NCBI RefSeq assembly: GCF_008728965.1
Contig: NZ_VSMC01000001.1
Location: 121,511 to 185,510 of the forward strand
DNA from: Heminiphilus faecis
GTDB taxonomy: Bacteria > Bacteroidota > Bacteroidia > Bacteroidales > Muribaculaceae
DNA length: 64,000 nt
Direction: 5' to 3'
Below are positions 41,758-50,553 of the stretch, one piece after another (position 1 is the stretch's first letter; every line of letters starts with the position of its first letter). The translations under genes and the position numbers were made by a program. The notes below the pieces were generated by a model. The model did no database searches. It was not told where the DNA came from and saw only the letters and a program-made list of their open reading frames with translations.

Positions 41758-43021
41758 TGGCTTTAATATAATCATAAATATCCGATATGATTTTTTCATC
41801 ACGAAGTGTTTGATTGCAAGTTATACCGTTGCCATCGGCAAGCATTCGTTCAAGCACTTTCGGACATGGCCCCCAACACATAGGAAAATGCCTGCATGTA
41901 CTACACTCTGTGGCCGATTCAAAATGATCAAAGTCAGTAAAAGCATAGGTACTGTTCCATACAATATTTCCTTTCTCATCAAGATATCCCCGCGCTTCAT
42001 CCATATGGTCATTATCGCATTTGCCAACCGAGCCGTCAGGGTAAATGGTGTAGAAATTATGATGATTCACATAACACATGCCAAAGAAATAGTGATGAAC
42101 ATTGTAGCCGCCGTCATTGAGCGCTTTATTGAATTTTGACAGATAGTATGGGGGGAGTGATGTCTCTTCTACCTGCCATATTTTCTTGGCGGTAATTGAT
42201 AGCTTGGATTTTATTTCAGGCGAAAAATATCGTTCCAAATCTTTCATTACGCTTTTGGCATCAAGCGTTTTTTCATCATAATTTATTCGCAATACACACT
42301 CTGTACGGGGAGCGATGTTTAAAATCTCTTTTATGTTGTTAAGTGTTCGGTCAAATGAAGATGTTCCTTCCATGAATTTTACACTTTCATGTTTTTCTCG
42401 ACATCCGTCAATTGTTATCTGATAAAATTCCACGCCAAGTTCACTTAATCGTTTTATGCGTTGGGGTGTAAGCAGAGTTGCGTTAGTGGTTATTCCTGAT
42501 GAAAAATGTACGTTTTTACTTTGGCATATATCTTTGGCGTAAGAGTTTATATCTATTATGCTGTCATAGCATAATAGCGGTTCTCCTCCAAACCAAGACA
42601 GATACAATTCATTGATATCGTTTTCTTCAATATATGTTTTGATGTGTTCTTTCAATCGATTTTTAGTATCGGCCGACATAAACACTTTTCTATGTTCTTG
42701 GATACAATACCAACATCTTAGATTGCAACTATACGTTGGATATATCATCAGCATATAATGTTTCGGCATCCGCAGACTGTCATATAACGATTTTATGGTT
42801 TTAACTTCGTCATCACTATCATTAACGATGAAACCGTAATTCTCCATTTTTTCATAAAAAGAGGTGTATTCGGCATTGTCTGTGTCAGGATTTTGAATCA
42901 GATTGCAAGTAGAGTCTTTATTGTAGTCTGAAATAAAAAAGAAGCGCTTCGTCAGTCCGTTGAAGAATAGTGTGCGGCCGTCTTCCCACGGTAGATAGTA
43001 GTTGTATTTGCTTGGTTTCAT
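41744..43021 (-). CDS. Radical SAM/SPASM domain peptide maturase
   Basis: This 425-residue protein has an N-terminal region of about 90 residues, then the radical SAM cluster motif YSCNLRCWYC (CxxxCxxC), a GGEP-type SAM motif (SWFGGEPLL), and a C-terminal SPASM region with C..GxxxxC (YPDGSVGKCDND) and CSTCRHFPMCWGPC for auxiliary clusters. Such enzymes install crosslinks or epimerise residues in ribosomal peptides, or act as sulfatase-maturing enzymes. No sulfatase is nearby, and a peptide-modifying role fits the adjacent receptor better. No obvious short precursor peptide is encoded next to it. Confidence 0.88.
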   Translation of the reverse strand: MKPSKYNYYLPWEDGRTLFFNGLTKRFFFISDYNKDSTCNLIQNPDTDNAEYTSFYEKMENYGFIVNDSDDEVKTIKSLYDSLRMPKHYMLMIYPTYSCNLRCWYCIQEHRKVFMSADTKNRLKEHIKTYIEENDINELYLSWFGGEPLLCYDSIIDINSYAKDICQSKNVHFSSGITTNATLLTPQRIKRLSELGVEFYQITIDGCREKHESVKFMEGTSSFDRTLNNIKEILNIAPRTECVLRINYDEKTLDAKSVMKDLERYFSPEIKSKLSITAKKIWQVEETSLPPYYLSKFNKALNDGGYNVHHYFFGMCYVNHHNFYTIYPDGSVGKCDNDHMDEARGYLDEKGNIVWNSTYAFTDFDHFESATECSTCRHFPMCWGPCPKVLERMLADGNGITCNQTLRDEKIISDIYDYIKANENV

Positions 43022-43045
43022 ATGGTTAAGGTATTTAGGTTACGG

Positions 43046-44005
43046 TTAGATTATTGAAGTCTTGAAGTAGTTGATAGTGGCGGTGAGTCCGTCGTCAAGA
43101 TTTACTGTGGGGAGCCAGCCTCCGAGAGCATCACGGGCACGGGCAATGTCGGGGCATCGTCGGCGCGGATCATCCTGCGGCATAGGTCGGTAACCGATTT
43201 CCGAGGTTGAGTCAGTAAGGCGTTTTATGATGTCGGCAAGTTCGATGATAGTTGTTTCCACAGGGTTGCCTATATTTACGGGGCTGTGTGTTATATAATT
43301 GGCCATCATCAGTATTATGGCGTCAATCAAGTCGTCGATGTACATGAACGAGCGGGTCTGCGAGCCGTCGCCGTTTACGGTAAGCGGCAGCCCTTTAAGC
43401 GCTTGTGTGATGAAAGCGGGTATTACGCGTCCGTCATCGGCGCTCATGCGGGGGCCATAGGTGTTGAATATGCGTATAATACGGGTATCAACACCGTACA
43501 TGCGCCGATAGTCGTTAAACAGCGTCTCGGCAGCACGCTTGCCTTCGTCATAGCAGCTTCGGGGTCCGGTAGTGTTTACATTTCCGAAGTAGTTTTCGTT
43601 TTGTGACGACACGAGCGGGTCGCCGTAGACTTCGCTTGTTGAAGCAAGCAGTATACGGGCACCTGTTGTACGAGCGAGTTGTAGAAGATTGAGCGAGCCG
43701 GCGACCGATGTCATCAGTGTTTTTACAGGGTCGCTTTGGTACTGACGGGGTGAGGCAGGGCATGCAAGGTTGTAAATCTCGTCAACGGAGCCTAATGAAC
43801 TGAGCGCCGTAGGCAACGCGCAGGTTATGTCATACCGAATAAAGCGGAAATTAGGCATAGCCGCGACTTCGGCGAGATTCTCAACTCTGCCGGTCGACAG
43901 GTTGTCGGCGGCTATGACCTCATGTCCAAGCGACAGAAGCCTGTGGCAGAGGTGAGAGCCGATGAAGCCGGCTCCGCCGAAGACGAGTGAGAGTTTGCGT
44001 TTCAT
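43046..44005 (-). CDS. UDP-glucuronate decarboxylase-like NAD-dependent epimerase
   Basis: This 319-residue extended SDR has the Rossmann motif VFGGAGFIGSHLCHRL, the UXS-type signature NLACPASPRQYQSDPVKTL, the catalytic STSEVYGDP and a Tyr-x3-Lys (YDEGKRAAE). The pattern matches UDP-xylose synthase (UDP-glucuronic acid decarboxylase) rather than GalE. It lies 25 bases from the radical SAM gene in the same operon, which suggests that sugar nucleotide chemistry is part of the pathway, or that an old surface-sugar gene is carried along. Confidence 0.88.
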   Translation of the reverse strand: MKRKLSLVFGGAGFIGSHLCHRLLSLGHEVIAADNLSTGRVENLAEVAAMPNFRFIRYDITCALPTALSSLGSVDEIYNLACPASPRQYQSDPVKTLMTSVAGSLNLLQLARTTGARILLASTSEVYGDPLVSSQNENYFGNVNTTGPRSCYDEGKRAAETLFNDYRRMYGVDTRIIRIFNTYGPRMSADDGRVIPAFITQALKGLPLTVNGDGSQTRSFMYIDDLIDAIILMMANYITHSPVNIGNPVETTIIELADIIKRLTDSTSEIGYRPMPQDDPRRRCPDIARARDALGGWLPTVNLDDGLTATINYFKTSII

Positions 44006-44030
44006 ATTAACTGGGAGAAAGGGGGCATCT

Positions 44031-44402
44031 CTATGGCTCGTAGATGAAGTCGCCGGTCCAGATTACGGAGCCTATAGTGACGTCGATAGTGTAGAGGTCG
44101 CCGTCGGTAAGCGATGTGACGGTGAAGGTATGGCTTCGCGACGCAGAGCTTGGCAACGCAGAGGAGTAAACGACATCGCCATATTCATTATATATTGTGA
44201 TAAAGATTTCCTCAAGGGCCACGGGTATATCTACGGCGAAAATGGAGCCATCGTAGCTTACCTGCGGTATAATGGTGACGGATTTACGAACAGGACCCGG
44301 ATGATTGGTATATTCAGTGCGGCCTACTTCAATCGTATTTCCGGCAGCTATAGCGGTGGCTGACAGAAATAGTCCTATTAAAACGGTAGAAATTTTTTTC
44401 AT
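44031..44402 (-). CDS. DUF3244 family secreted protein
   Basis: This 123-residue protein has a signal peptide (KKISTVLIGLFLSATAIAA) and an immunoglobulin-like beta sandwich (SIFAVDIPVALEEIFITIYN, with a late YTIDVTIGSVIWTGDF strand), typical of DUF3244. It is the first gene of the receptor/maturase operon, directly behind the candidate promoter. The function is unknown. Because no separate precursor peptide is visible, a role as partner or substrate of the maturase is possible but speculative. Confidence 0.75.
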   Translation of the reverse strand: MKKISTVLIGLFLSATAIAAGNTIEVGRTEYTNHPGPVRKSVTIIPQVSYDGSIFAVDIPVALEEIFITIYNEYGDVVYSSALPSSASRSHTFTVTSLTDGDLYTIDVTIGSVIWTGDFIYEP

Positions 44403-44421
44403 GATGATTTTGGTTTATTGG

Positions 44422-44429
44422 CAAATGTA
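44422..44429 (-). promoter_or_regulatory. -7 box of the DUF3244/UXS/radical SAM operon
   Basis: On the minus strand TACATTTG fits TAnnTTTG and lies 20 bases before the DUF3244 start. The paired palindromes at 44463-44525 are directly upstream of it. Confidence 0.55.
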
Positions 44430-44462
44430 ATACTCTTGGAAGAAAAAATTTGAATGATATCA

Positions 44463-44525
44463 TTTGCAAAAAGTTCGCAAATGCGTTTCAGTATGAGCAA
44501 ATTTGTTTGCAAAAAGTTTGCAAAC
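44463..44525. promoter_or_regulatory. Paired palindromic operator candidate
   Basis: TTTGCAAAAAGTTCGCAAA (44463-44481) and GTTTGCAAAAAGTTTGCAAA (44505-44524) are two copies of TTTGC-N9-GCAAA, spaced about 43 bases apart (four helical turns), with a further GCAAA/TTTGC pair between them. They lie between the stop of the TPR/HTH regulator gene and the operon promoter, an obvious place for that regulator to bind. Confidence 0.65.
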
Positions 44526-44539
44526 ACCGAGCAACATAC

Positions 44540-46144
44540 TCATAACAAGCCGATTAGATTGTTTAGATCTGCGGCCGATGCCGTGGTGGTGTTTTTCAGT
44601 TTTTTGTATAAGCGAGATTTGGCTGAAGATATTGTACACTCACTTTTATATAGAATTTTAGCAATGGTCTTGTTGGGTACATTCAGTTTTGTGAGCATGC
44701 TTATGCGCTGTTCTGTAACCGACAATATTCTATTCTGGAAGAATATGTAGGAGAATTGAGGTGAGTGAGTGACGAACGCATTGATTAGGGCTTCCCATTC
44801 TACTTCATTGAATTTGTATTGACTGTGATTTATTTTTTCAATAAAGTTGATTGCTGCAGCGTCATTTTTTAATGCTTGGTCGGAAGAGAATCGAGAAGTG
44901 GAGTTGTCGGCGTTTTTTTCTTGGAGTAGTCTGAATTTAAGATTTAAATTTTCGAGTTCCTTTTTGTTGGTACGCATTTTTCTTATACTGAATAGGCATA
45001 TAAGGATGAGAACGACCGCAAGGGTCGAAGCTATCAATAGGTTTCGTTCAAGAGTGAGTGTGCGGTTTTTTAATTCTTGATTCTCGCGTTCACGTACTGA
45101 ATAATCGTAGACGGCATTCATGCGTATGACGGCATCGGCATTTTCGACCATGACTATGCTGTCGGTATATTTCAACAAGTCATTTATATAGACATGAATA
45201 CTGTCTGATGATGATTTTCGAGCTTCAATAAGCGCCAAGCAACGTGCCGCATTACGCTTGGCGTATACTGAGCCGCTGTCGCTTAGCCAGTTCAGATAAG
45301 GTGCTACAGAGGTGTAATCCTCCTCTGATATAAATATGTCGGTAGCGATGGTGTATATAGAATCTTTGAATGGAAGAGATATGGTGTCTTGTAGCGTGTT
45401 GCGAATCAAAGAATCTGCTTTTTGAATATTGCCCGTCATATAATAGTGAGAGGCCATTTGTCCGCGCATGAAGTTCTGCCACTCAGGGGTGCCGGTTGCA
45501 GAAAGTTCAAAAGCAAGATCAAGGAAATGCATGGCACTGTCCGGGAAGCCAATACACATATAAGCATACGCAATATCTTTTAAATCATATCCCATGGCAA
45601 TTGTGTCGTGCAGTGATGTTGATATGGCAAGTGCTTTTTTGTTTTCGGCGAGAGCTCTATCTAACATATTTTGACGATAGTATATGCCGGCGGATTGGGC
45701 ATGGATGTAGCCGCGGAGGCGCGGGTTGACCGAGTCGGGAAGGGCTTCGAGGGCCTGACGGAAGTAGTCAAGGGCGCGAGGGGCGTCGCCGAGCTCGGTG
45801 TAGGCGCGTCCGCCGTAGTAAAGCGCGAGCGGCAGGAGGGTGTCGCTCGGTCCCCGGTCGCGATAGTAGTCAACAACGGGACGGATGAGGCTGTCGGTGG
45901 TAAACGGCATGTCGGCTTTGTCGCGGGCTTTGACAAGGATAAGCCGATGGTGCATGAGCAGATTGTCATCAGCGGCGAGCGTGGGGGCCATGGAGTCGAG
46001 CAGGCGCAGGGCACTGTCGGGGTCGACGTCTGCTATGGCGCTTATGCGGTCGATCTCGCGGTGCACGGCCCGGTGGCGCCGGCTGCATGAGGCGGCGAGG
46101 GACAGCAGGATAACCGACAGTATGACTGTGTGCAGAGTTTTCAT
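44540..46144 (-). CDS. Membrane TPR protein with C-terminal LuxR-like HTH
   Basis: This 534-residue protein has a lipoprotein- or signal-like N-terminus (VILSVILLSLAASCSRR), tetratricopeptide-type helical repeats (about residues 60-330, for example ALYYGGRAYTELGDAPRALD), one transmembrane helix (about 368-386, LLIASTLAVVLILICLF) and a cytoplasmic region with coiled coil and a GerE-like HTH (LTKLNVPNKTIAKILYKSEC). This fusion of a periplasmic TPR sensor with a cytoplasmic DNA-binding end is a Bacteroidetes-specific regulator type. It precedes the receptor/maturase operon on the same strand and probably controls it. Confidence 0.83.
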   Translation of the reverse strand: MKTLHTVILSVILLSLAASCSRRHRAVHREIDRISAIADVDPDSALRLLDSMAPTLAADDNLLMHHRLILVKARDKADMPFTTDSLIRPVVDYYRDRGPSDTLLPLALYYGGRAYTELGDAPRALDYFRQALEALPDSVNPRLRGYIHAQSAGIYYRQNMLDRALAENKKALAISTSLHDTIAMGYDLKDIAYAYMCIGFPDSAMHFLDLAFELSATGTPEWQNFMRGQMASHYYMTGNIQKADSLIRNTLQDTISLPFKDSIYTIATDIFISEEDYTSVAPYLNWLSDSGSVYAKRNAARCLALIEARKSSSDSIHVYINDLLKYTDSIVMVENADAVIRMNAVYDYSVRERENQELKNRTLTLERNLLIASTLAVVLILICLFSIRKMRTNKKELENLNLKFRLLQEKNADNSTSRFSSDQALKNDAAAINFIEKINHSQYKFNEVEWEALINAFVTHSPQFSYIFFQNRILSVTEQRISMLTKLNVPNKTIAKILYKSECTISSAKSRLYKKLKNTTTASAADLNNLIGLL

Positions 46145-46169
46145 GCGGATTGGTGCGTTTAGGTTGCTA

Positions 46170-46177
46170 CAAAGATA
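46170..46177 (-). promoter_or_regulatory. -7 box of the TPR regulator gene
   Basis: Minus-strand TATCTTTG is 26 bases before the start at 46144. The remaining gap up to PorU (46178-46343) is AT-rich and shows nothing else. Confidence 0.55.
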
Positions 46178-46343
46178 ATGATAAAAACAAACTAACTATA
46201 CTGTCAATACGCCAATTCTCTGTTTTTACTCCATTTTTATCTAAATGTCCACTTTTTACTCACAGATTGCATCCATAATCATAATTCAATGTAAAAAAAT
46301 GTAGTCAAACGACAGGTAATGCCGGCGTGAAGACGCAGAACCG

Positions 46344-49300
46344 TCAACGGGGAGATACGGCTATTTTACAGGTAGCGGCACGCGAAGAACTGCCGTCACG
46401 GCAAGCTATGGAGGCGCGGCATATATATATGCCGCCGACTACTGAACGGCCGGCCATGTCGGTAAGAGGCCATGTGACCGGAGCGGTGGTGAACATGTCG
46501 CTACGTCCGGCCTGTACGGTAGACCACACAAGGCGCCCGGCCACGTCATATATGGTTATGGCGACATTGACGCGCGAGTCGGGGCGGTCATGGCTGATGT
46601 AGAAGTTGACGCGGTCGACGGCCGGATTGACATCGACCCTGAGGTCAAGCAGATCGGGAGCAAGCCCGCGGACAACCGTGAAGTCAATGACCGCCTCGGA
46701 GTGATTGCCTGAGGTGTCCCACACACGCAGGAGCAGGGTGTGTGATCCGTCAGACAGGCCTTCAAGGGGATATTGCAGCGTGCCTGAAGCAGGATTGTCA
46801 CCGGGGGTATAGTACATATATGGCTCAGGCAGTCGCACAGAACCGTCAAGAATGAGAGTCAGCTGATGACCGATACCGGCACCTGACATATTGATGCCTA
46901 CATTATCGGCTATAGTGGCGATGACAACAGGCGACTCGTTGACAGCCTGACCGGAACGGAAGGCCTCACTGTTAAGATAAAAAGAGGTGATGACCGGAGG
47001 CTCACGGTCGGCGGCAGCGGAGTCATCATAGCCGTATACATAAAAGTCGCGGCATACACCGGCGGCATCACGGCCGTCGGCGGCCGATGCATACAACGAT
47101 AACGCCGGCGGACGGCAGTTGCCGGCTATGTCGGAAGGCATGGCTATGTCAAATGAGAAAGTGCCGCCGCTTACCTCGGTGCGACATACGTATAAGCGGT
47201 CGCCCTGCTCCTCAAATATAAGCCTCGGCGCACCATCGTGGCCTTGTCCGGCTGTACTGCGCTCGGCATCATACAGAGTTGCGCGAAGTTTACCGTCGAA
47301 ATCCCTGACGGTAGCTCCGGCAGCATCAGTGACACGACCGCTCACAGTAACACGCGACAGAGCGCCGACCACCGGAGGAGCCTCGGCATCGGGCACCTCT
47401 CCGCCTATCGAGTCGATAACGGCGTGAAGCTTAGGTTCGGCTACACGCAGTGCCGGATCGCCGAGGAGCACGTAACGGAGTTTGTTGGTGTCGTTGTTGA
47501 GCAGAGTGTTTTTAGCCTGACGGAGTATCTCGCCTATAGGCATCGACAGCCCGTCATGACCGGCAGCAGACATCAAAGAGGCCACGGCGAGAGAAAGCGA
47601 CAGATTGCGTGCGGCATACACCGGCCGAGTAGCGGCTACAGCGGCAATTACGCCGTCGGGGTTAAAGAAAAGCTGTTCGGCGCCGGATATTTCAGGAGTG
47701 TCCCAATGCAGGAAACTGCACGTAGCGGCATAAAGCACCGGAGGATAACGGAAACCGGGATCATCGAGATCGGCCTTGTCAAGCAACCCTTCGGAAGTCC
47801 AGCTGAAAGTGTTGGCATGCCCCGTATACCACCACCACAAGGCTCCCTGCCGCAGCCGCCTGAACATGCGGTCGCGTGCATCACGGGCCACGCGGTCGAC
47901 GATATTGAACGCGTCGACGTATACCTTTGTATACAGCCTCCTGTCGGCGCTGTCGCCGGCGCGCATGGCACGGTATACGGAGTCCATCTGCAAAAGGTGA
48001 GTACCGTTGTCACCGTCATCAGCTGCCAACACGACATGATGTTTCCAGTCACCGTTGTCTTTATCGGACATATAAGCGGCTATCTTGTCCACTGCAGCGT
48101 CGGCTTCATGCGGCGATGTGGCGGGTATGCGCCCTACTGCTATGCACAGCCTGTCGCGCCCGGGCGCTGCTCCGGCACCGTCGGCAAGCAAGGTGAGCAT
48201 GTCGTCGCCGGTGTAGGATATATAGTCATTATCGCCTTCGACGGTCTGCCATAGGGGCAGCACCGGATAGTCCACGGCCGAGGCCGAAGTCAGGCGGCGG
48301 TGGTCATGGATGCCGCGTCCTAACAGAAGCGCATAGCGCAGTTTGGCGCCGCCACGGTCATAGTACATTTTAAGCATACGGCGCATAGCTCCGAAGTCAG
48401 GCGTACCTGACGAAAATTCATTGTAGACCTCCCTGTCGGTGACAACGTTCACGTCAAGCGGATCATCAGAATTGTCGCGGTGCAGCTCGGCAAGCCGCCG
48501 GGCTTGTGGCAGAAACTCGCTGACAGTGAAAATAACCATGTCGGGAACGGATGTGCCGTGAAGATCCTGTGGAGTCACTTCACCGACATACTCCGGAGCC
48601 GGTAAAGGAGCGCCGGGTAACCATGCCACATAATCGCGGCGGCCTGACTCGGTGGCCGTCCACAAAGCGCGTGAACCGTCAGCGTAGTAGCGGATAGGCT
48701 TTACCGATGCGGCATCGGTGACATCCCACAGAAGGGTGCCCTCGCCGACCCCTTCAAGTGACATGCGAGGCGTCGAAGAGCTGAAAGACAGGTATCCGTC
48801 ACGAAGTCTCAGCCGACGTCGATAGTTGACGGTGATATAGTCGAGGCGCGCGAGTCTTACAGAAGCCTCGGGAGTAAATGTCACGGTAAGGTCAAGACGT
48901 TCGCCGGCTACTTCAGCAGTAGCGTCGATTTCACGCAGAGTGTAGTGACTCTCAAGATCGTTGGGTGTAGAGGGTATCACAGCCGCTTCGGTCACCGGAA
49001 GCGCAGTGCCGTTAGCAGAGAATCTTACCGACGACGAGCCCCCCACTGTCTTGGTGGCAAATGCGCAATTGAGCCATAACTCACCGCCGGCGTTATCGGG
49101 AAGTGCGAAAGAGAACGTCTGCGACCTGTTGCGCGAGAAGTCCTCGCCGAGCAGAGTATGGCCCGTATTGCCACCAGACACCAATTCGCGTTCGTGAAGC
49201 AACGGAGCGGCAAATGTAGTGGCGGCCTCGCCGTCGACTCCGGGCAAACCGGTAGCAACGGTACGTTCAGGATGCAAATCGGTCTCGGTTATAAAATAAT

Positions 49301-49718
49301 ATCCTTCGTCAGAATAGTAATTGCGTTCACGGTCGATGCGTCCGTTATAGTCAGCCTTCCATTTCATGCCTGCCGCGGCATAAAACACAATGCCCTCCGG
49401 AGTCATTTCGGTGAGAGCCGGCGGCACATCGTCAGTGTATCCCGCAAGAGTGAGCCTGTCGCTTATCGGAAAGCCTCCATAGCCATATACCGCTACCTTT
49501 GCGGGGTCGGAGAAGCCCCATTGCCGAAGCCGGTCACGGGTTATAAGGTGCAGTCCGGAATTACTGACCTTTATTTTCACCCAACGTCCTGAAGACAATA
49601 CGGAGCGGGCGGCGTAGGTGTCGGGCGAAAAGGCATAAAGTCCCGGCGCAAGCCATAAGGCCGCGACAAGACACACCGCGACAAAAGCCGCATGTATCGC
49701 ACCGTGTCGGAGTATCAT
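46344..49718 (-). CDS. porU: Type IX secretion system sortase PorU
   Basis: This 1124-residue protein has a signal peptide, a long N-terminal region, a C25 (gingipain-like) peptidase domain and a C-terminal sorting-like domain (IYDVAGRLVWSTVQAG, GGIYICRA). In the peptidase part the expected catalytic histidine is in WYTGHANTFSWTSEG and the cysteine in LYAATCSFLHWD, the arrangement of PorU. PorU cleaves C-terminal sorting signals and attaches cargo to A-LPS at the surface. The start at 49718 is chosen because it gives the signal peptide; the frame is open 27 codons further. Its presence implies a functional T9SS in this genome. Confidence 0.9.
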   Translation of the reverse strand: MILRHGAIHAAFVAVCLVAALWLAPGLYAFSPDTYAARSVLSSGRWVKIKVSNSGLHLITRDRLRQWGFSDPAKVAVYGYGGFPISDRLTLAGYTDDVPPALTEMTPEGIVFYAAAGMKWKADYNGRIDRERNYYSDEGYYFITETDLHPERTVATGLPGVDGEAATTFAAPLLHERELVSGGNTGHTLLGEDFSRNRSQTFSFALPDNAGGELWLNCAFATKTVGGSSSVRFSANGTALPVTEAAVIPSTPNDLESHYTLREIDATAEVAGERLDLTVTFTPEASVRLARLDYITVNYRRRLRLRDGYLSFSSSTPRMSLEGVGEGTLLWDVTDAASVKPIRYYADGSRALWTATESGRRDYVAWLPGAPLPAPEYVGEVTPQDLHGTSVPDMVIFTVSEFLPQARRLAELHRDNSDDPLDVNVVTDREVYNEFSSGTPDFGAMRRMLKMYYDRGGAKLRYALLLGRGIHDHRRLTSASAVDYPVLPLWQTVEGDNDYISYTGDDMLTLLADGAGAAPGRDRLCIAVGRIPATSPHEADAAVDKIAAYMSDKDNGDWKHHVVLAADDGDNGTHLLQMDSVYRAMRAGDSADRRLYTKVYVDAFNIVDRVARDARDRMFRRLRQGALWWWYTGHANTFSWTSEGLLDKADLDDPGFRYPPVLYAATCSFLHWDTPEISGAEQLFFNPDGVIAAVAATRPVYAARNLSLSLAVASLMSAAGHDGLSMPIGEILRQAKNTLLNNDTNKLRYVLLGDPALRVAEPKLHAVIDSIGGEVPDAEAPPVVGALSRVTVSGRVTDAAGATVRDFDGKLRATLYDAERSTAGQGHDGAPRLIFEEQGDRLYVCRTEVSGGTFSFDIAMPSDIAGNCRPPALSLYASAADGRDAAGVCRDFYVYGYDDSAAADREPPVITSFYLNSEAFRSGQAVNESPVVIATIADNVGINMSGAGIGHQLTLILDGSVRLPEPYMYYTPGDNPASGTLQYPLEGLSDGSHTLLLRVWDTSGNHSEAVIDFTVVRGLAPDLLDLRVDVNPAVDRVNFYISHDRPDSRVNVAITIYDVAGRLVWSTVQAGRSDMFTTAPVTWPLTDMAGRSVVGGIYICRASIACRDGSSSRAATCKIAVSPR

Positions 49719-49775
49719 AACCTTATAACGTAGCTGCAAGTAAGTATATTTTTTCGCCGGCTGAGAAATTTTGAT

Positions 49776-49783
49776 TAAATTTG
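49776..49783 (+). promoter_or_regulatory. -7 box of the queuosine-precursor transporter gene
   Basis: TAAATTTG is 49 bases before the ATG at 49833. A start site about 7 bases downstream would leave a leader of some 40 bases consisting almost wholly of the riboswitch-like element. Confidence 0.6.
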
Positions 49784-49797
49784 CACCCGAAAACAAC

Positions 49798-49828
49798 ACT
49801 GAGTGCTTGCTACCTCGTAAAAAACAAG
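49798..49828 (+). promoter_or_regulatory. Candidate preQ1-I riboswitch
   Basis: The leader reads GAGTG-CTTG-CTACCTC-GTAAAAAA-CAAG. Its order resembles the class I preQ1 aptamer (short stem, loop with CUAG-like bases, ACC-C-UC return strand, A-rich linker, pseudoknot strand). CTTG (49806-49809) can pair with CAAG (49825-49828), and GAG (49801-49803) with CTC (49814-49816). Stem P1 is short and not perfect. The pseudoknot strand sits 4 bases before the start codon, so ligand binding would hide the ribosome-binding region. The downstream gene is a queuosine-precursor transporter, the expected target. Confidence 0.6.
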
Positions 49829-49832
49829 AAAC

Positions 49833-50507
49833 ATGACTAAAAACTCAACAAAATTCACATTACCTTTTTTGGTACTCACAGTGCTCTTCTGTGTGTGTCT
49901 CATAGTGGCCAATCTGGTCGAAATCAAGACAGTGGCGCTCGGTCCGCTGACTGTGACGGCAGGTATGGTCGTCTTTCCCGTCAGTTACATAATCAATGAC
50001 TGTCTCGTGGAGGTATACGGCTTCAGAAAGGCGCGCCTCGTCATATGGCTCGGCTTCATTATGAACCTCTTCGTAACGCTTATGCTTCAACTTGCCATCA
50101 TACTGCCGGGAGCATCATCGTGGGGCGGACAGGAGGCTATGCAGGCCGTATACGGCAATGTTCCGCGCATACTTGCCGGATCGTTTCTCGCATTTATATG
50201 CGGGTCTATGGTCAACGCATGGGTCATGAGCCGAATGAAAGTAGCATCGGGCGGACGCAACTTCTCGCTGCGTGCCATAGTAAGCACACTTTGGGGCGAG
50301 GGCACCGACTCGATAATATTTTTCCCGATTGCCTTCGGCGGCATTCTGTCATGGAGTGAGATAGCGCATCTTATCGTAGTTCAGGCTCTATTGAAAACTC
50401 TCTATGAAGTGCTTATACTCCCGGTAACCATAATGCTCGTAAAGCGCCTCAAACGCATCGAGTCGCTCGACACCTACGACGAAGGCGTGACCTTCTCGCT
50501 CTGGTAA
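49833..50507 (+). CDS. yhhQ: Queuosine precursor transporter (YhhQ/QPTR family)
   Basis: This 224-residue membrane protein has about six helices and the family features LIVANLVEIKTVALGPLTVT, FPVSYIINDCLVEVYGFRKA and STLWGEGTDSIIFFPIAFGG. It imports queuosine precursors (preQ0, preQ1 or queuine-type bases) for tRNA modification. It is monocistronic and divergent from porU, with a preQ1-riboswitch-like leader immediately upstream, which supports a preQ1-regulated salvage role. Confidence 0.93.
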   Translation: MTKNSTKFTLPFLVLTVLFCVCLIVANLVEIKTVALGPLTVTAGMVVFPVSYIINDCLVEVYGFRKARLVIWLGFIMNLFVTLMLQLAIILPGASSWGGQEAMQAVYGNVPRILAGSFLAFICGSMVNAWVMSRMKVASGGRNFSLRAIVSTLWGEGTDSIIFFPIAFGGILSWSEIAHLIVVQALLKTLYEVLILPVTIMLVKRLKRIESLDTYDEGVTFSLW

Positions 50508-50553
50508 AGGGCTCGTCTACTGCACATCATAAAGCCGGTATGGGTTATGACAA

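Noticed and set aside
46166-46200. A fourth copy of the promoter module before the TPR regulator
   Set aside because: It shares only the TATCTTTG box. The CTCGACTTATTCG segment and upstream stem are absent.
46344-48254. Several long plus-strand frames antisense to porU (for example 47238-48254)
   Set aside because: They are mirror frames of a GC-balanced coding region and have no domain pattern. The PorU frame has clear catalytic and sorting motifs.
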